NCBI GenBank assembly: GCA_002451435.1
Contig: DKCF01000092.1
Coordinates: 22,196-36,253, forward strand
Direction: 5' to 3'
From: Bifidobacterium sp. UBA6881
GTDB taxonomy: Bacteria; Actinomycetota; Actinomycetes; Actinomycetales; Bifidobacteriaceae
DNA: 14,058 nucleotides
Shown here one piece after another: positions 5,849 to 13,656 of the stretch. A model generated the notes under the pieces. That model made no database searches and was not told the origin of the DNA. It was given only the letters and a program-made list of their open reading frames with translations. Numbering within the stretch: the stretch's first letter is position 1; every line of letters begins with the position of its first letter. Position numbers and translations under genes: made by a program.

Positions 5849-8800
5849 GCGTCGCACACCCGTGCGTACACTGGAGACTATGAACGATAACGCCAGTAGC
5901 GATATTCAGGGAATCGTGACGGACCTGCTCAACGGCAGACCGTATTCGCATCGGCAGGATGTCGATTCGTCGGTGGCTGCGGTGATCACGGTGCAGGAGG
6001 ATCTGCGGTTCTTCGATTCGACGTTCGAAGCGGTGCTGCGGCAGCGAATACTGCCTGGGACTATCGTCGTGGCCGATTGCGCGCGTCGGGTCTCCCAGCC
6101 GATGCAATTGACATTCGATGTCATTCCGTCACCGGCCGGGGTCATCACCACGATGCCGGAGAACAAGACGGTGCGCGTCATACTCGTGGGAGCCGACCAT
6201 GCGGTTTCCTTCGCCGATGCCGTCCGCTCGGCCATCGCCCAATTCGACATCGGCGCGGAGGTCCGTGCGCTGTGGATGCTCCATGACGATTCGCGCCCCG
6301 CGGATGATTCCTGTCTGGAGGCGATGCTGGATGCCTGGAAGAACACCCCGATGGCCTCGTTGCTCGGCGCCAAACAGCTGGATTGGCCGGGGCGCGGGCT
6401 GCATGACGTCGGCATGTACGCGGACGGGCACAAAGTCGTGTCGTTGGTGGTCGATGGCGAGCCGGATCAGGAGCAGTACGACGGCAGAAGCGATGTATTC
6501 GCGGTGTCCCTGGCCGGCGCCTTGGTGCCATTGGCGACGTTGAAGGCGTGGGACGGCATCGACCCTTGGTTCGGCACGTTCGGCGAGTCCCGCGACTTTT
6601 GCCGTCGCATCTGCTTGGGCGGCGGGCGCGTGGTGGTGGTTCCGCAGGCTCGCATCGCCCATGCCCGGGCGCGGTTCGAGGGGCTTCGCCTCCGCAATGG
6701 CCATGCGGTCGATGACGATGCGGAACCGGCCGATTCATATCTTGCGGTGCGTGAGGCGCAACTGAAATATGCGTATACGGACGTGCATCGCACATGGTGG
6801 CCGCTGCTGTGGCTGTGGTCGATCGTCCTGGCGCTGGGCCTTGGCGTCCGCTGCCTTGCCGCCAAACAGCCGTATCGGGCATGCTGCGAGCTCACGTTGC
6901 CATGGCGTGCATTGCCTGGATTGCGTGGCGCGTGGCGCGCCCGCGCGAGAATACGCCGTCAGGGAAAGGTCTCGGCCAAGGCGTTGCCGACGTTGCAGGC
7001 GGGCGCGGCGCGCACTCGCCAATGGCGCGAGCGCCAGCGTGCGTTCCTTGACCAACGTGACACGGTGATTCTCGGTCCTCTGGCCAAGGCCCATCTGCGC
7101 CGCCGTCTGGCCCGACGGTGGGGAATGGCCGCGGCCGCCGCGGCGATCGCCTTTGTATGGGTCGCGGTGTTGTACTGGGACGTTCTGCGTTCCGTCTTCG
7201 CCGGCGGCTCGATGTATTCCGCAGCGTTGCTGCCGACCAACGCCACCCTTGCGCAGCTGGCCCAATCCGCGACCACGTCATGGTCGTTCGCGGACGGTGT
7301 GGGCATCAGCGCGCCCGGCGCTCCTTGGCTGTTGGTCCTGCTCGTCGCCTCGGTGCTTACCGGGGGCCATGTGGCGGCCGCGGTCGGCTGCATGTTCTTT
7401 CTCGCCGCGCCGCTGTCCGTGTTGTCGTTCTGGGCTTTGGCGGGCGTGTTCACCCGTTCGGACGCGGTGCGTTGCGTCGGCGCCCTCGCATGGTTCGCGG
7501 CATCATCGGCCATGGGATTGTACGACGATGCCGATTTGCCGATGTTGACGGTGATGGTGTTCCTGCCCGCCGCGTTCGCGTTCTCGTTCCGCGCCGTGGG
7601 TATGTACCGCACCGAGGACCTCGTGTCGCCCCGGGCGTCGGTTCAGGCCGCCGCTACCGCGGCATTGTGCTTCATTCCGGCGGTGGCCGCCGAACCACAG
7701 CTGCTGCTGCCGCTCATGGTGACGTTCCTGGTGTTCCTGATGTTCGTCCGTTCCCATCGCACGACGTTGCTGCTGATTCCGTTGCCCGCCGCGTTCGTCT
7801 GCGCCCCGACGCTGGTCAACGCGGTGCGTTTCGCGGATGAGGGCACATGGCGGCAGATTTTCGGCAGTGTGATGCTGCCTTCTTCGACCCGTGACGGTTC
7901 CCCGGCCTCCATGGATGTTCTGGGTGTGGCGTTCCGCGCGTTCGGCATCAGTGTTTCCGACAGGCCTTGGGGGCTCGTCGGGCTGTCCGTGCTGTCCATG
8001 ATCGCCGTTCTTGCCTTGGCCTCGTTGTTCCTCCCGTTCATGCTTCGTTCTTCCAGGATGATGTGGGTCGCGTCGCTTTCCGGGTTCGCTTTGGCGTTGC
8101 TTGCGGCCCATGTCTGCGTCGCCGTCGATGCGGCCGGGGTGGTCGCCGCTTCCGTGCTGCCCGGGGTCTCTTTCACGATGATGGGACTGCTCGCATGCGT
8201 ATGCATGGTGGCTGGTGGCGCCGTGCAGCGGTTCAGCGAGTTGCGCCAATCCGGGGACGCCTCGTCGGAACGGCCGCGCGCCACGGGCGATTCCGTGGTG
8301 GTACGTACCGCCCGCGCGATTTTGGTATGTCTGCTTGCCGCGATGGTGGTGTCCTGCATGGTATTCGACTATGTCGCGGGCGACCATGGCCAGGTACGGT
8401 CCAGTGATTCCGGATTGCCCATGGTGGCTTCCGATTATCTGGAGCAGGATTCCGCTCGGCGCATCCTCGCCGTCCGCGCGGACGGAGCCGGTTCAGTCAG
8501 CTATGCCAGCATGCGCACGCGCAGAGGCGATCTCATCGACAGCTCGCCCGCGCAACGGGTGGAAGCGGTCTCCGGGCGCGCCGGCGATACCGACAAAGCG
8601 ATCTCCAAGGATTGCGCCCGGCTGCTGGCCAATGCCGACTCCGACGCGATAGCGAATCTGAGCAGACTTGGCTTCGGAGGCATCTATGTCGTTCGTGGCC
8701 AGTCGAGCAAAGGCGCATTCGAACAATTGTCGTCGAACATCGGCGCCTCCGAAGGAACGCAGGAGGTGGTCGGCACGAATGGCGGCAACTACTATCGATT

Positions 8801-8966
8801 GACCATCCAGGACATCGCCAAGCAGCATGTCGATCAGACGGGATTCCATGAGGCGCATGCCAGCATTTGGCGCTATGCGTGGCTGTGGTGCATGGGTCTG
8901 GTCGTCGCGGCGTATTGCTTGGTCGCGCTGCCGCGTTTTCGCCGCGAAGGACAGGAGGAGTCATGA
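5841..8966 (+). CDS. GT2-type glycosyltransferase fused to a large multi-pass membrane region (1041 aa)
   Basis: The N-terminal third (about 45-290) is a GT-A/GT2-like domain: a VILVG strand (113-117), the nucleotide-site motif LHDDSRP (147-153), a GAKQLDWPGRG segment (177-186) and a GIDPWFGTFGESRDFCRR acceptor/catalytic region (239-256). About thirteen hydrophobic segments follow, at roughly 318-339, 427-447, 495-537 (two), 545-588 (two), 602-658 (three), 711-735, 741-793 (two) and 823-845. A soluble, probably outer, domain spans about 850-1008, and a last helix lies at 1011-1031. The loop after the second helix (GGSMYSAALLP to GVGISAPGAPW) resembles loops of GT-C/YfhO-like membrane transferases. 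The GTG at 5841 has AAGGAG 10 nt upstream; an ATG at 5880 is the alternative and removes 13 residues. Overlaps whiB2 and the next gene. Probably builds or exports an envelope glycan; sugar unknown. Confidence 0.88.
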   Translation: MHERRTPVRTLETMNDNASSDIQGIVTDLLNGRPYSHRQDVDSSVAAVITVQEDLRFFDSTFEAVLRQRILPGTIVVADCARRVSQPMQLTFDVIPSPAGVITTMPENKTVRVILVGADHAVSFADAVRSAIAQFDIGAEVRALWMLHDDSRPADDSCLEAMLDAWKNTPMASLLGAKQLDWPGRGLHDVGMYADGHKVVSLVVDGEPDQEQYDGRSDVFAVSLAGALVPLATLKAWDGIDPWFGTFGESRDFCRRICLGGGRVVVVPQARIAHARARFEGLRLRNGHAVDDDAEPADSYLAVREAQLKYAYTDVHRTWWPLLWLWSIVLALGLGVRCLAAKQPYRACCELTLPWRALPGLRGAWRARARIRRQGKVSAKALPTLQAGAARTRQWRERQRAFLDQRDTVILGPLAKAHLRRRLARRWGMAAAAAAIAFVWVAVLYWDVLRSVFAGGSMYSAALLPTNATLAQLAQSATTSWSFADGVGISAPGAPWLLVLLVASVLTGGHVAAAVGCMFFLAAPLSVLSFWALAGVFTRSDAVRCVGALAWFAASSAMGLYDDADLPMLTVMVFLPAAFAFSFRAVGMYRTEDLVSPRASVQAAATAALCFIPAVAAEPQLLLPLMVTFLVFLMFVRSHRTTLLLIPLPAAFVCAPTLVNAVRFADEGTWRQIFGSVMLPSSTRDGSPASMDVLGVAFRAFGISVSDRPWGLVGLSVLSMIAVLALASLFLPFMLRSSRMMWVASLSGFALALLAAHVCVAVDAAGVVAASVLPGVSFTMMGLLACVCMVAGGAVQRFSELRQSGDASSERPRATGDSVVVRTARAILVCLLAAMVVSCMVFDYVAGDHGQVRSSDSGLPMVASDYLEQDSARRILAVRADGAGSVSYASMRTRRGDLIDSSPAQRVEAVSGRAGDTDKAISKDCARLLANADSDAIANLSRLGFGGIYVVRGQSSKGAFEQLSSNIGASEGTQEVVGTNGGNYYRLTIQDIAKQHVDQTGFHEAHASIWRYAWLWCMGLVVAAYCLVALPRFRREGQEES

Positions 8967-10489
8967 GCGGTCGCTCTCGTTCCCATAAGGTTTCCCGCAT
9001 AGTGCTTTCCATCGTGTCGGCTCTGCTGATCGTGGCCATGGCCGCGGCGCTGGCGGTATACCGCCCCATCGAATGGAAGGCCGACGTCGTGACGGCGTCG
9101 AGTTCCAGAACCTCGCATATGGTCAGTCCCCGGCAGGTGGAGACCTATTGCCCCGCCCGCATGACGATTGCCGACACCGATGAATACGGCGATAGCGAAT
9201 ACCAGGCGTCGAATGGCGACGTCGCATCCTCGTCGCGATACGCGGCCTTCGGATCCGTGCTTCGTTCCTCGGTGTCGTCCATGGGGTCGGACGGAGATTC
9301 CTCGGTGCTGTCCATGCAGAGGGGCGATTCGGATGATGCCGTGTTCATGGCCGCGGGCAACGTCGATGATGGATCGCGCCTGCAGGAGTCCCGACTGTCT
9401 TCCGCGGTGGACGGAACAGGCTCCGCGTCGTCGGTGATGTCGTGGGCCACGAAGGGCGATGTGAAAGGCGTTTCCGCGGCATCATGCGTCACGCCTGAGT
9501 TGGAACAGAGGTTCCTGGTGTCGGGGACGAAAACGGGCATGACCCAGCAGTTGGTCGTCGCGAATCCCTCCACCAAGGCCACGTCGGTCGACATCAAGAT
9601 CTGGGGAGCGGGCAAATCCGGCGCGTTGGCGCTGTCCACAGGCGCGACATTGGTTGTGGGCGCGGGCAAGGAAACCGTGATGAACCTTGCCGCGGCGGCT
9701 TCCGATCAGGATGCGCTCTATGTGGCCGTGTCCAGCGATGACACTCCGGTCGCGGCGGTGGTGCGCACCGTCGCGATGGATGGATTGACCTCGAAGGGTT
9801 CCGAATATACGGTTCCGAACAACACCATGTCCACAACGTTGGCCGTGGCGGGACTGTCGGCGGGTGACTCCGCCAGCCTGTACCTGTTCTCGAAGGCCGA
9901 TGCGGAAATCACCGTGTCCTGGACGGACGGCAAGGGGTCGAAGCAGGCCAAACAGCAATCCATTGAGGCGAACCGGGCGTCGGTGATCGACCTGGGGTCG
10001 GTGCCGAAGTCGGCCACCGGTCTGTCGATCGTCGCCGACCATCCGGTTTCGGCCTCCGCCAAAATCACGGTTTCCGCAGACGGCGGGCAGGCCGATTTCG
10101 CGCTGTTCAATGCCATGGAACCCTTGTCGGTCTCCGCGATCGCGGTTCCGGACAAGGCCGACGCCACCATCGGAATCGTCAACGTTTCAAGCAAGCAGCA
10201 GACATCGACGCTGACGTTCTACGACGATGACGGCGAGCCGGTCGGCCATCGTGACATTGACGTTCCGGCAGGTGCCTCGACCGTGGTCAAACTGTCGGAC
10301 GTCAACAAAGGCAACGTCGCCGCGGTCAGGCTGGCCGATTCAAGCTCCTCGATGGTATGCGGCATGCGCGTCGGGCAGCAGGATGTCTCCAGGGCGAAGC
10401 TCGCCGGACTGTCCATCGTCGGCGCGGTCGATCTCAGGGAGGCCCGTGAAGAAGTGCGTGCCAACCACGATATGACGATCGTCCGTTGA
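8963..10489 (+). CDS. Single-pass exported protein, probably DUF5719 family (508 aa)
   Basis: One membrane anchor (about 12-33) after a basic start puts residues 34-508 outside. That part is Ser/Ala/Asp/Val-rich with few charged helices, which suggests beta-sandwich domains. Two segments look like copies of one fold: 197-245 (VVANPSTKATSVDIKIWGAG then GATLVVGAGKETVMNL) and 403-446 (GIVNVSSKQQTSTLTFYDDDG then VPAGASTVVKL). Cysteines C63, C175 and C466 are in the exported part. The ATG at 8963 overlaps the glycosyltransferase stop as ATGA and has AGGAGGAG just upstream, so translation is coupled. From position in the whiB-glycosyltransferase cluster and its architecture I assign it to DUF5719; no enzymatic motif was seen. 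It may be the outer partner of the membrane glycosyltransferase. The family name is from memory. Confidence 0.8.
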   Translation: MSGRSRSHKVSRIVLSIVSALLIVAMAAALAVYRPIEWKADVVTASSSRTSHMVSPRQVETYCPARMTIADTDEYGDSEYQASNGDVASSSRYAAFGSVLRSSVSSMGSDGDSSVLSMQRGDSDDAVFMAAGNVDDGSRLQESRLSSAVDGTGSASSVMSWATKGDVKGVSAASCVTPELEQRFLVSGTKTGMTQQLVVANPSTKATSVDIKIWGAGKSGALALSTGATLVVGAGKETVMNLAAAASDQDALYVAVSSDDTPVAAVVRTVAMDGLTSKGSEYTVPNNTMSTTLAVAGLSAGDSASLYLFSKADAEITVSWTDGKGSKQAKQQSIEANRASVIDLGSVPKSATGLSIVADHPVSASAKITVSADGGQADFALFNAMEPLSVSAIAVPDKADATIGIVNVSSKQQTSTLTFYDDDGEPVGHRDIDVPAGASTVVKLSDVNKGNVAAVRLADSSSSMVCGMRVGQQDVSRAKLAGLSIVGAVDLREAREEVRANHDMTIVR

Positions 10490-10490
10490 A

Positions 10491-10952
10491 TCACATGCCC
10501 CAATCGGGGTCGATCTCCTCCGGACGGCGGCCATACAGTTCGGCCAGTCTGAGCACCACTTCGTCTCGAATGGCGAATTGGAGGTCCATGCGGTTGCGCG
10601 CATGCGATTGCAGGGGCATGCGGTACAGGACGATGCGTGGCGGTATGCCATGCTCCGCGGGAAAGGATTGGGATCCCAGCCGGGGAACGGCCTCCCAGGG
10701 CGCAGGGTCGGAAGGCGGCACATCCTCCACCGCGAATTGGACCGGCGCTATCAATTCGGGCCATGCGCCGTTGAGCCGGCGGATCTGAGCCACCAGCATA
10801 TCGTCGAACATGCCGCTTCTGGTGCGGTAGCGCGGCAGACGTGTACCGAACATGGGCGTGCGGATTCCTCGCCCGTGACGATTCCTGTATATCGGGGTCT
10901 CCCAAGGCAACTGATGCATGAATCCCACCATATCAGGCCACATGCCGGACAT
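10491..10952 (-). CDS. Small zincin-like 'metallopeptidase family' protein with degenerate active site (up to 153 aa)
   Basis: The protein carries the RNRHGRG opening (23-29), FDDMLV (49-54), VQFAVEDVP (71-79), PPRIVLYR (104-111) and a C-terminal VVLRLAELYG helix (132-141), the pattern of the short actinobacterial proteins annotated 'metallopeptidase family' (minimal zincin fold). The zinc motif HExxH is absent: the aligned position reads IRDEVVLRL (128-136), so a peptidase role is doubtful. It faces the whiB2 operon tail to tail with one base between the stop codons, and is read divergently from the HAD gene. The start is uncertain: ATG codons at 10952 and 10919 are both possible, the latter with a weak GGTGGG upstream. 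Family fairly sure; function unknown. Confidence 0.8.
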   Translation of the reverse strand: MSGMWPDMVGFMHQLPWETPIYRNRHGRGIRTPMFGTRLPRYRTRSGMFDDMLVAQIRRLNGAWPELIAPVQFAVEDVPPSDPAPWEAVPRLGSQSFPAEHGIPPRIVLYRMPLQSHARNRMDLQFAIRDEVVLRLAELYGRRPEEIDPDWGM

Positions 10953-10983
10953 AGGCTACCATAGTGTTCATTGGCCGATGCGC

Positions 10984-10991
10984 GGGGAGGG
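10984..10991 (+). promoter_or_regulatory. Ribosome binding site deciding the start of the HAD gene
   Basis: GGGGAGGG ends 5 nt before the ATG at 10997. It lies within a longer in-frame reading frame beginning at 10964, and so argues for the shorter protein starting MSDIAVPFW. Confidence 0.65.
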
Positions 10992-10996
10992 AAAGC

Positions 10997-11812
10997 ATGT
11001 CGGATATTGCAGTGCCGTTCTGGAACGAGGTGGATCTCGACGCCTTGTGTTCCGGCGCGCGATTGCTGGCTTTCGATCTTGACAACACATTGGCGCGTTC
11101 GAAAAAGCCGATGAAGGACGATATGGCAGAGCGGTTCTCCGCGATGACGCGTCTGATGGACGTGGCGGTGATCACTGGGGGAAAATACTCGTTGGTGGAG
11201 AGCCAGGTCGTCTCGCGGCTGACCGGCGATGCGAACCTATCGCACCTGCATCTCATGCCGACCAGCGGAACACGGTATTACCGGTGGGACGGCGTTCGAT
11301 GGACGCAGGTCTTCGCCCGTGACCTCTGCGAGCCGGACAAGGCGCGTATCCGGGAATCATTGGAACGCAACGCACGGATTCAAGGCCTATGGTCCGACAA
11401 CGTGTGGGGAGAGCGCATCGAGGATCGCGGAAGCCAGATCACCTTCTCCGCCTTGGGCCAGCTGGCTCCCATTCCGGCGAAGGAGGCATGGGACCCGACC
11501 AATGAGCTCAAGCAGCGTCTGGCCGATGCCGTCGCGGCCGATCTTCCGCAGTTCGAGGTGCGTCCCGGAGGTTCCACCAGCGTGGATGTGGCCGAAAAGG
11601 GCATTGACAAATCCTTCGCGGTTCGTGAACTCGCCGGCATCATGGGCATCGCGGTCGCGGACATCATATTCGTCGGAGACCGGATGGATCCGGACGGCAA
11701 CGATTATCCCGCCGCATTGGCAGGCGCCAGAGCGGTGCGGGTTGGCAATCCGGATGATACGGTGAAGCTGTGCGATGGCATCATCGCGCGGATCTCCAAG
11801 CCATCCCGGTGA
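10997..11812 (+). CDS. HAD-IIB family phosphatase, phosphomannomutase-like (271 aa)
   Basis: HAD enzymes use an aspartate nucleophile to move phosphate. The set is complete: motif I FDLDNTLA (26-33, nucleophile D27 and acid/base D29), motif II threonine in VITGG (58-62), motif III lysine in KGIDKS (201-206), and motif IV FVGDRMDPDGNDYPA (225-239). The cap between about 90 and 190, with TSGTRYYRWDG and ITFSALGQ, resembles the eukaryote-type phosphomannomutase and sucrose-phosphatase branch of subfamily IIB. Length is typical. It is followed after 15 bp by the ComF gene and is probably cotranscribed with it; upstream it diverges from the zincin-like gene with only about 44 bp between, so promoters there must overlap. 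Substrate is not readable; a sugar phosphate is the most likely guess. Confidence 0.87.
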   Translation: MSDIAVPFWNEVDLDALCSGARLLAFDLDNTLARSKKPMKDDMAERFSAMTRLMDVAVITGGKYSLVESQVVSRLTGDANLSHLHLMPTSGTRYYRWDGVRWTQVFARDLCEPDKARIRESLERNARIQGLWSDNVWGERIEDRGSQITFSALGQLAPIPAKEAWDPTNELKQRLADAVAADLPQFEVRPGGSTSVDVAEKGIDKSFAVRELAGIMGIAVADIIFVGDRMDPDGNDYPAALAGARAVRVGNPDDTVKLCDGIIARISKPSR

Positions 11813-11827
11813 AGGGCACCATCAATC

Positions 11828-12529
11828 ATGGACGGGATGCGGGGCATGGGGGAGCAGGTCATCGGGCTGCTGTTTCCCCGTGGATGCGCGGGGTGCGACA
11901 GTCCTGACGAAGTTCTATGCGCGTCATGCCGGAGGCTGTTCGAATGCCGAGTGTCCCACCCGCTCGCCTCGTTGCTGATGGGGCGGTGGCATGCATGCGG
12001 CTGGTATCAGGGCAGCATGCGTCACGCGATCTTATCGTGGAAGGACCACGGCGATGAGGAGTGCGACCGTCCATTCGGCGACGCCCTGTGCCGGCTGTCC
12101 AAAACCTCGGGAACCGTCGCGTATCTGCGGGAGCACGCATCGGATCTTCCGGTGCTGGTGGTGCCGGCGCCATCCTCCCGCGCTTCCATGAGAAGACGCG
12201 GAAGAAGGCATATGTGGCCGGTCGCCAAGCGTCTGGCGGATTATCTGCGTGCGGAGACGGGATTGCCGGTCGTGCCCTGCGAGGTCTTGGCCAGCCGCGG
12301 CGTGCAACGGAAATCGGTGCAGATGACGGGCGCCTCACAGCGTTCGCAACGGCTCAAAGGCCATGTGGCGGTTCTTCCATCGGTCGCATTGCGGGAACGT
12401 CGCGTGATTCTCGTCGACGACATCGTCACTTCGGGAGCGACCATGCGGCGCTGCGTGGAGGCCCTGCGGCGGGAGGGCGCCGAAGTCGTCACGGTGCTGA
12501 CGCTGGCCCACACTCCCAAACATGCCTGA
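11828..12529 (+). CDS. comF: ComF family protein, amidophosphoribosyltransferase-like (233 aa)
   Basis: An N-terminal zinc ribbon with C20, C23, C31 and C34 (CAGC and CASC pairs) precedes a type I phosphoribosyltransferase domain. The PRPP-binding loop VILVDDIVTSGAT is at 193-205, preceded by a PAPSSRASMRRRGRRH segment (113-128) and the RKSVQMTGASQRSQRLKG block (161-178) that marks ComF proteins. In competent Gram-positives ComFC takes part in DNA uptake; the actinobacterial copies are of unknown role and no other competence gene lies in the window. The usual RGFNQ element is replaced by RGRRH. It follows the HAD gene by 15 bp. ATG codons at 11828, 11837 and 11846 are all possible, none with a strong ribosome site. 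It converges with the kinase gene, 39 bp away. Confidence 0.88.
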   Translation: MDGMRGMGEQVIGLLFPRGCAGCDSPDEVLCASCRRLFECRVSHPLASLLMGRWHACGWYQGSMRHAILSWKDHGDEECDRPFGDALCRLSKTSGTVAYLREHASDLPVLVVPAPSSRASMRRRGRRHMWPVAKRLADYLRAETGLPVVPCEVLASRGVQRKSVQMTGASQRSQRLKGHVAVLPSVALRERRVILVDDIVTSGATMRRCVEALRREGAEVVTVLTLAHTPKHA

Positions 12530-12568
12530 CCGTCGGTCCGTCGGGGCCCTATGGTCGGTGGCAAGACA

Positions 12569-13645
12569 TCATTCGCCGTCCAGCGCATGGTATTTCGGCA
12601 ACGTGATTTCGAAATCCGCACCACGCGAATCATCGACGACGCGTACGGAGCCACCGTGCAGCTGCGCGGCCCAACGGGCTATCGACAATCCCAGTCCGGT
12701 GCCGCCGGATTCGGTTCCCGGTCCTGTTTTTCCCTTGACGAAGCGTCGGAAAATCGCCGAGCGTTCCTCCTTGGGGATCTGGGAGCCGAAATTGACCACA
12801 TTCGTCACGATCGTGTCGAGGTTCTTGTTCTCATGGGCTTCGATGAGCACGGTGGTGTTGTCCGCGGAATGTTTGAGCGCGTTGGCGATGACATTGGTGA
12901 AAAGCTGGCGCAGACGGTCCTGGTCGCCCTCCATCTCGATATCGTCGGGCACATGCATCTCGATGTCATGGGCGTGCCCGGCGTCGGCGATCTCCAGCGG
13001 CTCCACCGTTTCGTCGAGAAAATCCGCGAAATTGAATGTTTCGACCTGCAGGCTCGCCGCGCCGGCCTCCATGCGGGAGAGATCCAGTAGAAACGCGATG
13101 AGGTCGGAAAGACGGTGCGTCTGGTTGAGGATGCTTTCCAGATTGGCGGGCGTCGGCTCGACCACGCCGTCGGCCATGTTCTCGACCATGGCCTGCAAGG
13201 CGGAGACCGGCGTACGCAGCTCATGGCTCACGTTGGCCACCATGTCGCGGCGCATCTGGTCGGCGTGCTGAAGTTCCTCGGCCATCTCGTTGAACGTGAT
13301 GGCGAGCTGCCCGACCTCGTCCCGACTGTTCGAATCGATATGCACGCGAACGGTATAGTCGCCGTCTGCCATGGCCTCCGCCGCGCGGCGCATCTCGCGC
13401 AGCGGCGAGGTGAGACCGCGCGAGAAGAAATAGGTGATGCCCAAGGCCACGGCGAGGGTGATCGGTAGGGCGACCCACAGGCTGAGCCCCACCTTCAACA
13501 GGAACCACGCCATGAAGAAGGAGATCACGGTGGACAGCGAGATGAGCACGCTGAGTTCGGTTTTCAGAGAGGAGAGCAAACCAATAGGGCGCTCGGAACC
13601 CAAAGGATTGACCGAACGCCCTGATGTTGTATTCGTGCTATGCAT
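12569..13645 (-). CDS. Two-component sensor histidine kinase, HAMP type, with minimal extracellular region (358 aa)
   Basis: Two membrane helices (about 31-51 and 55-75) are separated by only a few residues, so there is virtually no outside sensor domain. A HAMP linker (about 76-130) leads to the dimerisation domain with the phospho-acceptor H141 in VANVSHELRTP (136-146). The ATPase domain then shows an N box with N251 and N255 (FTNVIANALKHS), a G1 box reading NFGSQIP (285-291), an F box IFRRF (298-302) and an intact G2 box GGTGLGL (314-320). The G1 box has asparagine in place of the usual aspartate. It follows the response regulator by 11 bp and is surely its partner. No strong ribosome site precedes the ATG, so translation may depend on coupling. 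Signal unknown; sensing within the membrane or through a partner is inference. Confidence 0.94.
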   Translation of the reverse strand: MHSTNTTSGRSVNPLGSERPIGLLSSLKTELSVLISLSTVISFFMAWFLLKVGLSLWVALPITLAVALGITYFFSRGLTSPLREMRRAAEAMADGDYTVRVHIDSNSRDEVGQLAITFNEMAEELQHADQMRRDMVANVSHELRTPVSALQAMVENMADGVVEPTPANLESILNQTHRLSDLIAFLLDLSRMEAGAASLQVETFNFADFLDETVEPLEIADAGHAHDIEMHVPDDIEMEGDQDRLRQLFTNVIANALKHSADNTTVLIEAHENKNLDTIVTNVVNFGSQIPKEERSAIFRRFVKGKTGPGTESGGTGLGLSIARWAAQLHGGSVRVVDDSRGADFEITLPKYHALDGE

Positions 13646-13656
13646 ATAACCGCATA

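Noticed and set aside
8867..8962. N-terminal extension of the DUF5719-like protein
   Set aside because: The AGGAGGAG site and ATGA overlap at 8963, followed by a basic-plus-hydrophobic anchor, fit a true start; the upstream codons only mirror the end of the glycosyltransferase gene.
12530..12568. Possible bidirectional terminator between comF and the kinase gene
   Set aside because: GACCGTCGGTC is only a tiny imperfect palindrome with no loop or T-tract; not enough to call a terminator.
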